Shown: positions 9,068 to 18,147, numbered from the stretch's first letter. The stretch is DNA of 64,000 nt from Ruminococcus sp. NK3A76 (GCF_000686125.1 NZ_JMMA01000002.1:744001-808000); one strand, 5' to 3'. Numbers and translations are program-made. The notes: a model not told the origin generated them from the letters alone.

Positions 9068-11700
9068 TTTTTGTCCTCCAGGTATTTCTGATACTGTTTA
9101 TTTAGTTCTGTAACCACATCATCTATTCCGGCATCGTGAAGCTGCTTGTTTATATCTTCAAGTGCGCTGTCAAGTGTATCGTATTCGCCGTAGCTTGCGT
9201 AAAATAGCTTGTAATTATTCATATATATATTACTGCATTTATCTATTTTTTCCTTAATCGTATCAAGCTCTGGCTCAAAGCCTGCCAGCGGACTTAGTTT
9301 AATGCTTTTGGAAACTTCCGTAAACAGTTTTGGTTTATCACTGCATTCATAAGCAGCTGAATCCGCAATAATATAGTTTGCCGGAGTATCCTGGTAATCA
9401 TCATATGTTCTGGCTTCAAGATTTTTTATCATTCTGCCGTTTTCATTGTATTTATAATTTCGCCCGTCGGTACCGTTATAGATGATATTTGCAAGCTCTT
9501 TATCAACCGTACAAAGTGCAAGCAGTTCAAATGCTTTTTCGGGGTCTTTGCACGAAGATGTTACTCCCTGCACAAAATTCAGATATCTTCCGTCGGTATA
9601 TGGTGTTACCGTCAGATATGAATCATTACTTAAATACGATGTAGGTGTGATAAGATTAGTTGATAACACAGCTGTTTCATGCGTCATTGGAGAATCATCA
9701 GTTGTTATAAAGCCTTGCTTTTTAAAGCTGTCAAGCATTTTAAGGTATTCGCTGCATTCTTTTGATCCAAACAAATTCTCAAACTCATTTGTATTTGTAT
9801 TGAAGAATACACCGTTAAAGCTTATAAAGCCAGCATTCTCATAATAAACGAATACTGTCGGATCAATAAACAGCACCGGCATTCCTGTTATATCCTTGGC
9901 GTATTTCAGAAATTCTTCCAATCCGTTCAGGGTTCCGTCAAAGTTTGATACATCAACGCCGAATTCTTCGGCGGCTTGTGTATTAACGCTTAAACCAACA
10001 CAATGTGCGCCAAGTGGAAAGAAGCCTCTGCCGTATATCATTCCGTTTTCGTCTGACAATGACTGCCAATACCACTCAGGATAATAATCATACAGCTTCT
10101 TCCCTAAATCTGTATCAAAATACTTATTTAAAGGTATAAAGTATCCGTCATCAACAAATTTCCTGTACGAATAAGCTCCGTCAAATCCTGCACCGCTTGA
10201 AATGATATCTATCTGCTCGCCGTTTTGTAGTGCTTTTTCATAATACTCCCTCATGGGTTCTATTATTTCTGTGCCATCATTTTTGATTTGGTTCTCTTCG
10301 TGATATATGAATTTTACTGCAAAATCATATCCTTTTTCATCAAGATATTTGTTAACTTCATTTTGTATATGGTTTTTATCATCACTGCTTTCGCTTAATG
10401 CCCATACAAGTTTGGTTTTCCCGTCAAAGTAGCTGCTATCCTCTTTTTCAAGATTTACCTCCTGCGAGTAATAGAAGGCATTATCATCTGTAACAGCGTC
10501 TGTGCCGTCACTTATATTATAGCTATCATTGCTTTCAGGCTCCTCGTTGTCACGCATATCAAACGGAACGCCTTCGAGTTTTACCATATTATTAATCCTG
10601 CCGTTTTTAAGATCACTGACGGGTATATAAAAGTATTCTTCTCTGTCACTCCAGCCGGTATTCGGTGTCCTTACTATATATGCATTATCGCCTGATATAG
10701 TCTGCAAGGAGTAGTTATACTGCGGCGAATTACGAATACACTCCCTAAGATTTCCGTCACTTAAACAGTTTATCGCCATTATATTTTCAGGATCAAACAC
10801 GCCATCGGGCGAAGAGAGTGTTGTCATAAATACATCATTGCCGTTTTCTATAATACTCGTTATATACTGACTTATCTCAGTTATCTTTTGGCTTTCTTTA
10901 TCAGCAATAGAGTATTTGTAAAGTCCTTCTTTACTATCACCGTTTATTTTTTGATAATAAAATGCTTTTTTCCCAAATCCGATAGGGAAAATGCTCTCAT
11001 CATTCCCTGCATCCATTATCAGCTCAGGGGCACTTGCAGACAGCTTATATATCCCGGTTTTATCCGAATAAGTCAGCCATGTATATATATCATTATCATA
11101 TACGGTGAAGCCTGAGAGCATAAGGCTTTCATCGAGTTCGATAATGTTCATTTCTTCCTCATCAAGATCCAGTTTAGCTATCGCACAGCTTGAAGTTACT
11201 TCATTAGTTATTTCATCGTAATTATCTTTATACACGCATATGTACAGCTTTCCATCATCAGCACAATAGCTGCTCGTACCCTTTATACCGTAATCATCGT
11301 TTTGTGCTATCAGTTTTCTGTTGCCGCCATCTTTATCGGCTGTATATATCTCAAAATGATTACCCATTGAGAATATCTCATAAAGTGAATTATTATATAT
11401 GAATACTCTTTCCCAGCCCAGTTTGCTTTCGGGTGATCTTGCACTGCATCTGGAGTCATTATGTTTACAATCCGGATCACTGCAAAGCGGCATACATTCA
11501 CCCGAGGCAATATCATAAACATACATTATATTATTCCGGCATTTGAATATATAGTTATCACCATACCACGCTTCGGAATAGAAAGATCCCATACCGGTTT
11601 GAAGGATATCATTTTTATTCTTCTTATTTATACAATAAATGATAATGGCCGAAAAAATAATGATCAATAAAGCCACTATCAGGACAAGTCTTTTTTTCAT
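9064..11700 (-). CDS. Membrane-anchored propeller/extracellular solute-binding fusion protein
   Basis: 878 aa. The start is taken at MKKRL (ATG 11700, GGAG ten bases upstream) rather than an upstream in-frame ATG. Residues 3-22 form one membrane anchor without a clear lipobox. Residues about 35-400 resemble the DUF5050-type beta-propeller proteins of Firmicutes, including the Cys-rich signature CSDPDCKH. Residues about 435-878 resemble a family-1 extracellular solute-binding protein (substrate-cleft features such as YGRGFFPLGAH and the repeated GLEEFLKYAKD region). The fusion is unusual. It is coupled by a 4-bp overlap to the ABC ATPase gene. It may act as an outside sensor or receptor for the exporter; that role is inferred. 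Confidence 0.75.
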   Translation of the reverse strand: MKKRLVLIVALLIIIFSAIIIYCINKKNKNDILQTGMGSFYSEAWYGDNYIFKCRNNIMYVYDIASGECMPLCSDPDCKHNDSRCSARSPESKLGWERVFIYNNSLYEIFSMGNHFEIYTADKDGGNRKLIAQNDDYGIKGTSSYCADDGKLYICVYKDNYDEITNEVTSSCAIAKLDLDEEEMNIIELDESLMLSGFTVYDNDIYTWLTYSDKTGIYKLSASAPELIMDAGNDESIFPIGFGKKAFYYQKINGDSKEGLYKYSIADKESQKITEISQYITSIIENGNDVFMTTLSSPDGVFDPENIMAINCLSDGNLRECIRNSPQYNYSLQTISGDNAYIVRTPNTGWSDREEYFYIPVSDLKNGRINNMVKLEGVPFDMRDNEEPESNDSYNISDGTDAVTDDNAFYYSQEVNLEKEDSSYFDGKTKLVWALSESSDDKNHIQNEVNKYLDEKGYDFAVKFIYHEENQIKNDGTEIIEPMREYYEKALQNGEQIDIISSGAGFDGAYSYRKFVDDGYFIPLNKYFDTDLGKKLYDYYPEWYWQSLSDENGMIYGRGFFPLGAHCVGLSVNTQAAEEFGVDVSNFDGTLNGLEEFLKYAKDITGMPVLFIDPTVFVYYENAGFISFNGVFFNTNTNEFENLFGSKECSEYLKMLDSFKKQGFITTDDSPMTHETAVLSTNLITPTSYLSNDSYLTVTPYTDGRYLNFVQGVTSSCKDPEKAFELLALCTVDKELANIIYNGTDGRNYKYNENGRMIKNLEARTYDDYQDTPANYIIADSAAYECSDKPKLFTEVSKSIKLSPLAGFEPELDTIKEKIDKCSNIYMNNYKLFYASYGEYDTLDSALEDINKQLHDAGIDDVVTELNKQYQKYLEDKK

Positions 11701-11767
11701 ATTATACCAACTCCAAAACCGGTATGATCTTTGACCGGGGATCATGTTTTCATCTTTTACTCAGGTA

Positions 11768-12160
11768 TTATATGTAGAGCGTTTGTTGAGAAAACATTAT
11801 TCCATTTCTTGAATGCTGAACAGTAGTTCGTTTATATATTCCTCCTGCCGGAGTCGTTACTGATTTACTTGCAACATTTGCGCCTGAATCACCATTTCCA
11901 TAGGTATGTGAATTACCATCGCTGTCTTTATACCTTATAACCAGATTGACAGATACTATATTGGTCGATGATAAATAACTCGTTGTACACGCCGATGCTA
12001 CAACTCTATTAAATGCATTATAGTAGGATTCACCATGTATATATGGATCAGTACCATATGTATATGAGTCATTAGCACTTGTTGAAATAGACATACTTGC
12101 CATACTTGTTGAAATAATAATCGTAGACACTATAGCTGCTATTCTTTTTCTAAGTTTCAT
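11768..12160 (-). CDS. Small secreted protein
   Basis: 130 aa from the ATG at 12160, which has GGAGG ten bases upstream. A signal peptide (KLRKR, then a hydrophobic core rich in Ile, Ser and Met, cleavage probably near STSAND) precedes a mature protein of about 100 residues rich in Ser, Thr, Tyr and Gly, with no cysteine pair that would suggest a lantibiotic. It lies 67 bp upstream of the solute-binding fusion gene. Size, secretion signal and neighbouring ABC exporter recall lactococcin-972-like bacteriocin loci, but I cannot see that family's signature, so this is only a possibility. Confidence 0.7.
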   Translation of the reverse strand: MKLRKRIAAIVSTIIISTSMASMSISTSANDSYTYGTDPYIHGESYYNAFNRVVASACTTSYLSSTNIVSVNLVIRYKDSDGNSHTYGNGDSGANVASKSVTTPAGGIYKRTTVQHSRNGIMFSQQTLYI

Positions 12161-12337
12161 AATTAGTTCCTCCATTTTAATATAGCATATCAATCCTAAG
12201 ATATCAATGCATATGTTCCTTGACATAAAGTCAATTACCTTACAGCTTACAAAATATTTATTTGTTATAAATATAGCTTCATCAAATCATTCAAACCATT
12301 GGAATCACTCTCCTCCTTGATTTGCGATACATATTCA

Positions 12338-12745
12338 TTAAATAATTCCCTGAGCGCTGTACTTTAATAATGTTTCGAAATAGCTTCCAGCGTACACTAT
12401 AAAGGAAGATTTTAATCGATATGTACCGCTTGAAAGACCTGTGTACGTTTTGGTAAGTGTTCCTCTGTAATTATTTATAGTAGCACTTGCATATTTGACA
12501 GATGTCCAATTACCGGAAGAGTCTCTTTTTTGCAGTGTTTGCCCAATAACTATCTGGGTAGTTTCACCTTTATATCCGGTCAAAGAACTGATACAAGTTG
12601 CTGTATTACCTGATATATACAATGTTGAACTGTAGTAATCAGTATACAACAGCTTTTCGCCGCTTTCCGGAGTTGTTGCTAATGCGTTTAACGGAAAAGC
12701 CGTCATTAACACTAATGCAAGCAGTATAGTCAGAATCTTTTTCAA
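12338..12745 (-). CDS. Small secreted protein, TTG start
   Basis: 135 aa. A TTG at 12745 is preferred as start because GGAGG lies 8 bases upstream; it gives LKKILTILLALVLMT, a clean signal peptide with cleavage near ALATT. The mature part is rich in Thr, Ser, Tyr and Gly and predicted beta (LYISGNTATCISSLTGYKG; GTLTKTYTGLSSGTYRLKSS). It resembles small secreted Firmicutes proteins of unknown function. It sits between the DUF4367 gene and another small secreted protein, probably in one transcript with the ECF sigma operon. Confidence 0.7.
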   Translation of the reverse strand: MKKILTILLALVLMTAFPLNALATTPESGEKLLYTDYYSSTLYISGNTATCISSLTGYKGETTQIVIGQTLQKRDSSGNWTSVKYASATINNYRGTLTKTYTGLSSGTYRLKSSFIVYAGSYFETLLKYSAQGII

Positions 12746-12847
12746 AAACAAAACCTCCAATCATCATATATTAAAAGCGTTGACCGCTTTCATATACTAT
12801 GACTTATTGGAGGCCTTATCTCTGACAGTTTTTTTATTGGAAATACA

Positions 12848-13528
12848 TTATTCTACCTTTTGAACAGATTTTGCTATGTTTATTAGTTCATCTTTACTAA
12901 TATTTGAACTGATGAATATAATATAATCTCCATTATCCCATAAAATATGATTATAATTATGATTATCAGTGTAGAATATAGCTTCATGTTGATTCAAATC
13001 GATAGTTGTAGTTTGAACACCTTCAGTATTTATTCCTATATCAAAGTGTTTTTTTGTGTATTGATTAAATCCAATAAATGCACCATTGCTGTTTTCATAA
13101 TCAATACTATATGATATTGTTGTTTTTTCAGTATATACTATACTATAATTTGTTAAATACTCATTTGATATACAATAAAGATTATCAATAGTTTCCGGAC
13201 ATATGCTGTTATCATTATCATCCGATCTGACTATTGAGAACTTTTCAAAAGTATTTACTATGAATGATTTGAACGCTTCTCTGAATGAAGCCACGCTCAT
13301 AACAGTTGTAAATGATGCAATTATTATGATTCCAACAATACAGGCAACACGTTTTGCAGCAGTATTGATCATCATATAGTATGGCTTGCTTCTTCGCTTG
13401 ACAAGCTTATACATACGCTTCTCAAACCCCTTTGAAAATGTATGCTCGTTTTCGACCTGCGGCAGCATATCATCATATTCGGGCGTAAGCGCATCAAATA
13501 TTGCTCTTTTATAATTACTTTCACTCAT
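12848..13528 (-). CDS. DUF4367-type anti-sigma/membrane regulator
   Basis: 226 aa with a cytoplasmic N-terminus (about 1-55), one membrane helix (RVACIVGIIIIASFTTVM, about 59-76) and an extracellular domain with the DUF4367 pattern, ending in a strand-helix pair (NGDYIIFISSNISKDELINIAKSVQKV). Proteins with this layout next to an ECF sigma gene generally hold the sigma factor at the membrane or process its signal. The start codon overlaps the sigma gene's end by 8 bp, so the two are co-translated. Confidence 0.8.
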   Translation of the reverse strand: MSESNYKRAIFDALTPEYDDMLPQVENEHTFSKGFEKRMYKLVKRRSKPYYMMINTAAKRVACIVGIIIIASFTTVMSVASFREAFKSFIVNTFEKFSIVRSDDNDNSICPETIDNLYCISNEYLTNYSIVYTEKTTISYSIDYENSNGAFIGFNQYTKKHFDIGINTEGVQTTTIDLNQHEAIFYTDNHNYNHILWDNGDYIIFISSNISKDELINIAKSVQKVE

Positions 13529-14057
13529 TTATCTCACCCTTTTCAAGCAGCCGTTTTAGTAACGCTCTTGCTCTTGACACTCTTTTATAAACTGTATCAA
13601 TAGATATATGAAGTGCATGGGCAGTAGCCTTTGTGCCTATATCAAGCAAATCATAAAGATAGATTATATCCTTGTATTTCGGAGGCAGCTTCTTTATTGC
13701 ATTATAAAGATCATCATATTCAAAGCTGTCAAAATAGCTGGGATCTATTATTTCCTCTAAAGGAGTATCATCATTCTTTTCAAGGCTTTTCTTATTCTGA
13801 TTATATCTGTCTATTGCATTGTTCCTATTTATTATGACTATATAGGCACGCATTTTCTGACGATTTTTTTGTGAAATTTCTGTAAAGTTATCAGCTACTT
13901 TCAAAAAGGTATCTTCGACTATATCCTCAGCATCTTCAGGGTTTTTAACTATGGAAAGTGCATCAAGGTAAAGCGATTGCCTGAGTTCTTTATATATTTC
14001 TTTAAACCTGTTTTTGTCTTCATTCGTTTCTATTGCGGACAAATAGAACACCAGCAT
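13521..14057 (-). CDS. ECF-type RNA polymerase sigma factor
   Basis: 178 aa. Region 2 is visible as DALSIVKNPEDAEDIVEDTFLKVADNF (about 31-57, interrupted here only by lack of a gap) and MRAYIVIINRNNAIDRYNQ. Region 4 is visible as AIKKLPPKYKDIIYLYDLL followed by a helix-turn-helix (TKATAHALHISIDTVYKRVSRARALL). It is the first gene of a minus-strand operon with the DUF4367 protein. The promoter at 14098-14126 is of ordinary sigma-A type. It probably controls the downstream small secreted proteins and ABC transporter; that link rests on gene order. Confidence 0.9.
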   Translation of the reverse strand: MLVFYLSAIETNEDKNRFKEIYKELRQSLYLDALSIVKNPEDAEDIVEDTFLKVADNFTEISQKNRQKMRAYIVIINRNNAIDRYNQNKKSLEKNDDTPLEEIIDPSYFDSFEYDDLYNAIKKLPPKYKDIIYLYDLLDIGTKATAHALHISIDTVYKRVSRARALLKRLLEKGEINE

Positions 14058-14097
14058 CTTGTCACTTCCCTATTTCAATCAAATAATAATCACTTAC

Positions 14098-14126
14098 ATT
14101 GTAGCATAAAAACTATAGGTATGCAA
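14098..14126 (-). promoter_or_regulatory. Promoter of the ECF sigma operon
   Basis: On the minus strand TTGCAT (14126-14121), a 17-bp spacer and TACAAT (14103-14098), about 40 bases before the sigma-factor ATG. Confidence 0.75.
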
Positions 14127-14520
14127 GCATTATGTCACGAATGCCCGTTTTTTTGACACGAATGCAAAACAGCTTAATACTCTCTATACAATTCGTGCAT
14201 ATCAACCACCCCCTCAGCGTTCGATTTCTGCACTTATATGAAATTTCTCACAGGGCATTAACTATTTTTCTTCTCAATCAGAATTAACTTACGAGAGGGA
14301 TAATCAAACAGAACTAACTCCAAAACACATTGGAACATATCGCCATGTTCCGATATTGGAATGATATACTATTTGAACAACTTCGGCTAACCTATTTTGT
14401 TCAATGATACAAAGTTTTGCTCAGCGCCCTGAAACTGCCTTAACTTTTCATGGGAAATCCTAGGTAATAGTAGAGACACTTATTGTTTCGGCTGCATACG
14501 CAGCGGTCAGTTATTTATGC
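14127..14520. other. Intergenic junction region, no gene
   Basis: No credible coding frame. It holds a hairpin GGAACAT-ATCGCC-ATGTTCC (about 14331-14350) and two loosely repeated stretches around ATCAGAATTAACT and AACAGAACTAACT (about 14278-14325). It borders the mobilizable element, so the left element junction may be here, but I found no copy of the 5' half of tRNA-Asn to prove it. Confidence 0.4.
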
Positions 14521-14542
14521 AGCCTCAGCCCATACGGGCTGA
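14521..14542 (+). repeat. 22-bp repeat, left copy of inverted pair around the mob module
   Basis: Exact reverse complement of 17072-17093. Each copy contains a short hairpin, CAGCCC-GTAT-GGGCTG (or its complement). The pair encloses the nuclease remnant, relaxase, MobC and oriT region. Confidence 0.8.
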
Positions 14543-14992
14543 ATGATTGGTTCTATGATGAACCATTTATTTTTTTCAGGCATTATACCAGTGAATATTC
14601 CTAAGATAATGAAGCATTTTATCGATTCACAGAAGATTATTCATGATGAATATACTGAGAAATTTGCTGAATCAGAAGGAAGGGAGCGTTTTCTGACATA
14701 CCTTTCTCCGATAATAAACGGAGTCGGGTCTTACAGTATTGAGGAGCAGACTCGTGACCACAGACGTATGGATATTGTTATACACTATCTTGGCAAAAGA
14801 TATGTGATTGAGCTCAAAATCTGGCATGGTGAGCGCTACAATGAAAAAGGCGAGCAACAGCTCAAGGGTTATCTCGACTTTTTTGGGCTTGATGTTGGAT
14901 ATATGTTGAGCTTTAACTTTAACAAGAAAAAGGAATTTGGCGTTCAAATGATCAAGGTCGGAGACAATACCTTGTATGAGGGAACGCTGTAA
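14543..14992 (+). pseudogene. C-terminal remnant of a PD-(D/E)XK nuclease-type protein
   Basis: 149 aa matching only the C-terminal part of the AAA-ATPase-like/DUF1703 protein family of gut Clostridia. Residues about 55-145 carry the PD-(D/E)XK-like nuclease signature (RRMDIVIHYLGKRYVIELKIW, Asp then Glu-x-Lys) followed by GEQQLKGYLDFFGLDVGYML. The N-terminal ATPase domain, about 350-400 residues in intact members, is missing; its place is taken by the repeat at 14521-14542 immediately before the ATG. There is no convincing ribosome site. It is probably a decayed fragment cut by the mobile element, and a functional short protein is less likely. Confidence 0.65.
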
Positions 14993-15151
14993 GGTGTTTT
15001 GAGAATAATTGATTGCTGCTTATTCTTTCAGGTTATATCAGGTATCTGAGAAAGTGTCAGAAACGACATAAGTAGAGTCTCATTATGCTCTGAAGTTATT
15101 GTATACATTTTATCACAAACCACCGGAAATTGCTAACCCCTGCGGAAGATT

Positions 15152-16585
15152 TTATATTTTTCGTTTATCCTTCTTCGCAACCTGCTTTCTCCACTGCTTC
15201 TCCTCCTCAACCAAATCAGAGATATAGTCATCTTTGGATATTTCCCCATAAGTTTTTGAAATATCCGAGTAAACATCATACCTATTCCTACAGCCTTCAA
15301 GGTTTTCCTTAAGGGCTGATATTTTTATGCCTAAATGACGAGTCTTTTCACGCAGGCTGTCTGCATCAGCAGGGGAGTGAATATCATTCTGCTCCAAAGC
15401 CTGCCTGCAAACAGCGAGTTGAAGCTGTTCTGCATCAGATAGCTTGCCCTTATTAGACAACTCCTTAAAAAGCTGTGCCTGTTCAAGCAGGCTCACCATT
15501 CGGTTGTATTCCTCAATATGCTCGTTTATCTCCTGCCGTAGATTTTCATATTCATTTTTCAGCTTTGCAATCCTGCCCTCCAAGTCACCGATAGAACGTA
15601 TATTATCCTTGTTTATCACAGATAGCTGTGCAGACAGCCTGTAAAGATCAAGATCATTATCTACGGAGTATTCTGCTGTGATAATTCGTTTGCGAGGCAC
15701 TTTCTTCCGCTGGATGGCAAGTATTCGGACATCAGAGAGTATCGCAGCATAGTCAGCCCTTAGCTGTGATTTGTTGTCAATCACGGGCGTAGTTCCGGCA
15801 CCCATTTCACGATAAATAATTCGAGTGTTAAGACTATCTTCGGTGTATTCCTCACCGAGAGTTTTAGTTCTGACAAATCGCTGCTGCCCGGGGGCTTTGA
15901 TAGAAATATACTTGCCACGCTTGACCTCATACCCACGCTCTTCAAGCGCCTGCAACAGATCATCAAGTGAATTGAACGAGGGTATCAGTTTGTCGATCTC
16001 CTGCCTAATCTGCTCCTTCCACGAGGAGCCTTTCTTGTTTTGTTCCCATTCATAGTAGCTAACAGACCGCCCCTTGTTTTCAAAATTGAGTGCGGGAGTA
16101 ACTCCAAAGGCTCGGCATACTCCATTGGTGGTTTCCCTTGCTTGGCGTAAAGAACTGCGGTTGGAATAATACTTCTGCCCCGACAGCGAATAAGAATTTA
16201 TTATCACATGATTGTGGATGTGTGAAGCGTCAACGTGTGTTGCAATGACCGCCTGAACATCATCACCAAAGTTTTTTCTAACAAAAGCCTTTGCAATCTT
16301 ATGGGCAAGTTCAGGCGTGACATTCTCATCATCTGCAAAACTCATAACATAGTGAATCGCTTTGACAGTACCTTTTCCAATTAATGGCGGAGGACTGTCA
16401 AAGCTATCTCTCGCAAAATGATCATAAACTGTTTTCATCTCCAAATATGCGTCACGGGCGTTGGTTATGCAGTTGACCGAGGCTGTGAGCACCAAACCAT
16501 CGGTCTTGTCGGGATTGAGTATGTACCTTAAACTTTTTTCCACTGTAGTGTGGATACAAACTGACTTAACGTATGGGATAAGCAC
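15152..16585 (-). CDS. Relaxase/mobilization protein (MobA/VirD2-like, MobP type)
   Basis: 477 aa, nicking-and-transfer enzyme for plasmid-like mobilization. The likely nucleophile is Tyr21 (SLRYILNPDKT). The metal-binding three-His motif is THVDASHIHNH (residues 116-126). The C-terminal 200 residues are helical and charged. The start is a GTG at 16585 with AAGGAAG just upstream; the first 58 bp overlap the mobC gene, indicating coupled expression. No coupling ATPase or mating-pair genes lie beside it, so it would depend on a helper conjugation system. Its neighbours are MobC and a probable oriT. Confidence 0.9.
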   Translation of the reverse strand: MLIPYVKSVCIHTTVEKSLRYILNPDKTDGLVLTASVNCITNARDAYLEMKTVYDHFARDSFDSPPPLIGKGTVKAIHYVMSFADDENVTPELAHKIAKAFVRKNFGDDVQAVIATHVDASHIHNHVIINSYSLSGQKYYSNRSSLRQARETTNGVCRAFGVTPALNFENKGRSVSYYEWEQNKKGSSWKEQIRQEIDKLIPSFNSLDDLLQALEERGYEVKRGKYISIKAPGQQRFVRTKTLGEEYTEDSLNTRIIYREMGAGTTPVIDNKSQLRADYAAILSDVRILAIQRKKVPRKRIITAEYSVDNDLDLYRLSAQLSVINKDNIRSIGDLEGRIAKLKNEYENLRQEINEHIEEYNRMVSLLEQAQLFKELSNKGKLSDAEQLQLAVCRQALEQNDIHSPADADSLREKTRHLGIKISALKENLEGCRNRYDVYSDISKTYGEISKDDYISDLVEEEKQWRKQVAKKDKRKI

Positions 16586-16866
16586 TCCACTTCCTTTCTC
16601 AGCTTTTCAACGTCCCCGGCATAAAGGTTGTTCGTTTCATTTGCTTTGCGGGCTATCTGGTTTATGTTATTGGAAATTGTCCTCATACCGTTTATCAGAG
16701 GGGCAAGCCCCTTTAAGTCTAAAACCCTGACCTCCGAGCTTACAGCCTTATCACGAATAAATGACGTTGTAGTCTTGTTGCAGGCATCAGCCCTTCTCTC
16801 GACCTCCGCCCATTGTTTCATATCAAATGTGATCTTCTTCTCTTTTACTTGCTTGTACTTTCTCAT
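16528..16866 (-). CDS. mobC: MobC-like relaxosome accessory protein
   Basis: 112 aa. The N-terminal part (KEKKITFDMKQWAEVERRA) is ribbon-helix-helix-like and binds DNA. The core MRTISNNINQIARKANE is the conserved MobC signature; a heptad-rich helix follows. The protein normally helps open oriT and recruits the relaxase. ATG at 16866 with a GGAGAAAT-type ribosome site. It overlaps the relaxase gene by 58 bp. Confidence 0.9.
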   Translation of the reverse strand: MRKYKQVKEKKITFDMKQWAEVERRADACNKTTTSFIRDKAVSSEVRVLDLKGLAPLINGMRTISNNINQIARKANETNNLYAGDVEKLRKEVECLSHTLSQFVSTLQWKKV

Positions 16867-16927
16867 GTTTATTTCTCCTTCCTGTTTATTAGCTTTTTAA
16901 AATGATTTCCCTCGACAGAGGGCTTGT

Positions 16928-17012
16928 GTTAAGGGTGAAGGGTTCCCTTAACCGCCAAATCGGAGGGGTTACACCGACAATTTGGAAGAAAGTGGGAGAG
17001 TACGCACCACTT
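16928..17012. other. Probable oriT region with tandem hairpins
   Basis: Upstream of mobC lie two adjacent hairpins: GTTAAGGG (16928-16935)/CCCTTAAC (16945-16952), and CCAAATCGG ... CCG ... ATTTGG (about 16955-16985). Tandem inverted repeats beside mobC and the relaxase gene are the usual site of oriT in small mobilizable elements. The nick site is not assigned. The rest of 17013-17403 holds the second 22-bp repeat copy and no gene. Confidence 0.5.
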
Positions 17013-17071
17013 TCTATACTTGCTGGTAGAATGTTTTTAGCGAATGACGATTACTGCCATTCGCACAATTT

Positions 17072-17093
17072 TCAGCCCGTATGGGCTGAGGCT
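17072..17093 (-). repeat. 22-bp repeat, right copy of inverted pair around the mob module
   Basis: Perfect reverse complement of 14521-14542; contains CAGCCC-GTAT-GGGCTG as a small hairpin. Confidence 0.8.
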
Positions 17094-17403
17094 TAAAAAT
17101 GTCAAAGCTTTGTTTAAGTCCATAAATGACTATGCCCTCTGAATAATAGGTCACTTTTAACCGCTTTTTTAGCAGTAGCTTACAATTTTTATCATTTCAT
17201 ACAATCGGGTAATAGCCAACTACTTCTAAATTTGTACAAATATACAAAGATATAATTTTACTACTAAAAAACTGGCTTGAAGTGACCTATATAGTGAAAG
17301 CGCAAATCCTACCTTGGTGAAAGTTCGCCAAACATCACCAAAAAACGTCAGGGGGGACAGCCTTTCAAAATCGCCAAACAAATTTAAAATGCTGGGAGGA
17401 GAT

Positions 17404-18027
17404 ATGACAAGCAATATCTTTCAAGATATTAAAGATAGGGTGGATCTTAAAGACCTTGTTCGCTATTACGGTCTGGAGGTGGACCGAGGCGGCTTCGCCT
17501 GCTGCCCGTTCCACAACGAGAGGCACCCTTCCTTTAAAGTCTATGAAGATCATTACCATTGCTTCGGCTGTGGTGAGCATGGAGACCACGTTGACTTTGT
17601 TCAGAAGCTGTATGGGCTTACAAATATTGAAGCTGCAAAGAAGATTAGTCACGATCTGGGGCTTGGTCTTGATAACGGTGAACTCGCCATTCCCGTCAAG
17701 TCAAGAATACTCAAGCCCCAAAAAGATGAGGCTTTTCTCCTGTGGCTCGATGAATCGGTGCATACGCTGATTGAATACAAGAAGCTGTTGCAATACTGGG
17801 AGAAAATATATAACCCCCGAAGCCCGATAGATAAGGTCAATGACCGTTATCTTGAAAGCATAAACAAAAGGGGCTATACAGAATACTATCTTGATAAGCT
17901 GCTATATGGAAATGAGTACGAACAAAGACAATGCTATGAGATAGACAGGGATTATCCATTAAGAATAAAAAAGCGGCTGGACGAGCTTGATGCTGTCAGC
18001 CGGAAAGCGCCTAAACACGCTAAATAA
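17404..18027 (+). CDS. CHC2 zinc-finger primase-like protein
   Basis: 207 aa from the ATG at 17404, which has GGGAGGA just upstream; a longer frame exists but lacks a ribosome site. Residues 34-56 form the DnaG-type zinc finger, Cys34-His37-Cys53-Cys56, in the contexts CPFHNERHPSF and HCFGCGEHGD. The catalytic TOPRIM domain of full primases is absent; the remaining 140 residues are helical. Such short CHC2 proteins are standard on integrative and mobilizable elements of Clostridia and probably help replication or transfer. It is the first gene of a plus-strand string running to 19161. Confidence 0.88.
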   Translation: MTSNIFQDIKDRVDLKDLVRYYGLEVDRGGFACCPFHNERHPSFKVYEDHYHCFGCGEHGDHVDFVQKLYGLTNIEAAKKISHDLGLGLDNGELAIPVKSRILKPQKDEAFLLWLDESVHTLIEYKKLLQYWEKIYNPRSPIDKVNDRYLESINKRGYTEYYLDKLLYGNEYEQRQCYEIDRDYPLRIKKRLDELDAVSRKAPKHAK

Positions 18028-18045
18028 AATATGGAGGAAAACATA

Positions 18046-18147
18046 ATGATACAGTTTATTATAGGTACAATGGTCGGCGGTACCGTCGGCTTCTTTGCCG
18101 CAGCTCTGCTTGCAGCAGCCAAGAGGGGTGACGACTATGAGGTTTGA
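18046..18147 (+). CDS. DUF3789-like single-helix membrane peptide
   Basis: 33 aa, ATG at 18046 with GGAGG eleven bases upstream. Almost the whole peptide is one membrane helix (FIIGTMVGGTVGFFAAALL) followed by AAAKRGDD, the usual pattern of DUF3789 peptides on conjugative and mobilizable elements. It overlaps the next gene by 11 bp. Function unknown. Confidence 0.75.
   Translation: MIQFIIGTMVGGTVGFFAAALLAAAKRGDDYEV

Noticed and set aside
15130-15312. Short plus-strand frames opposite the relaxase gene
   Set aside because: Antisense to a clear coding frame, with no independent support.
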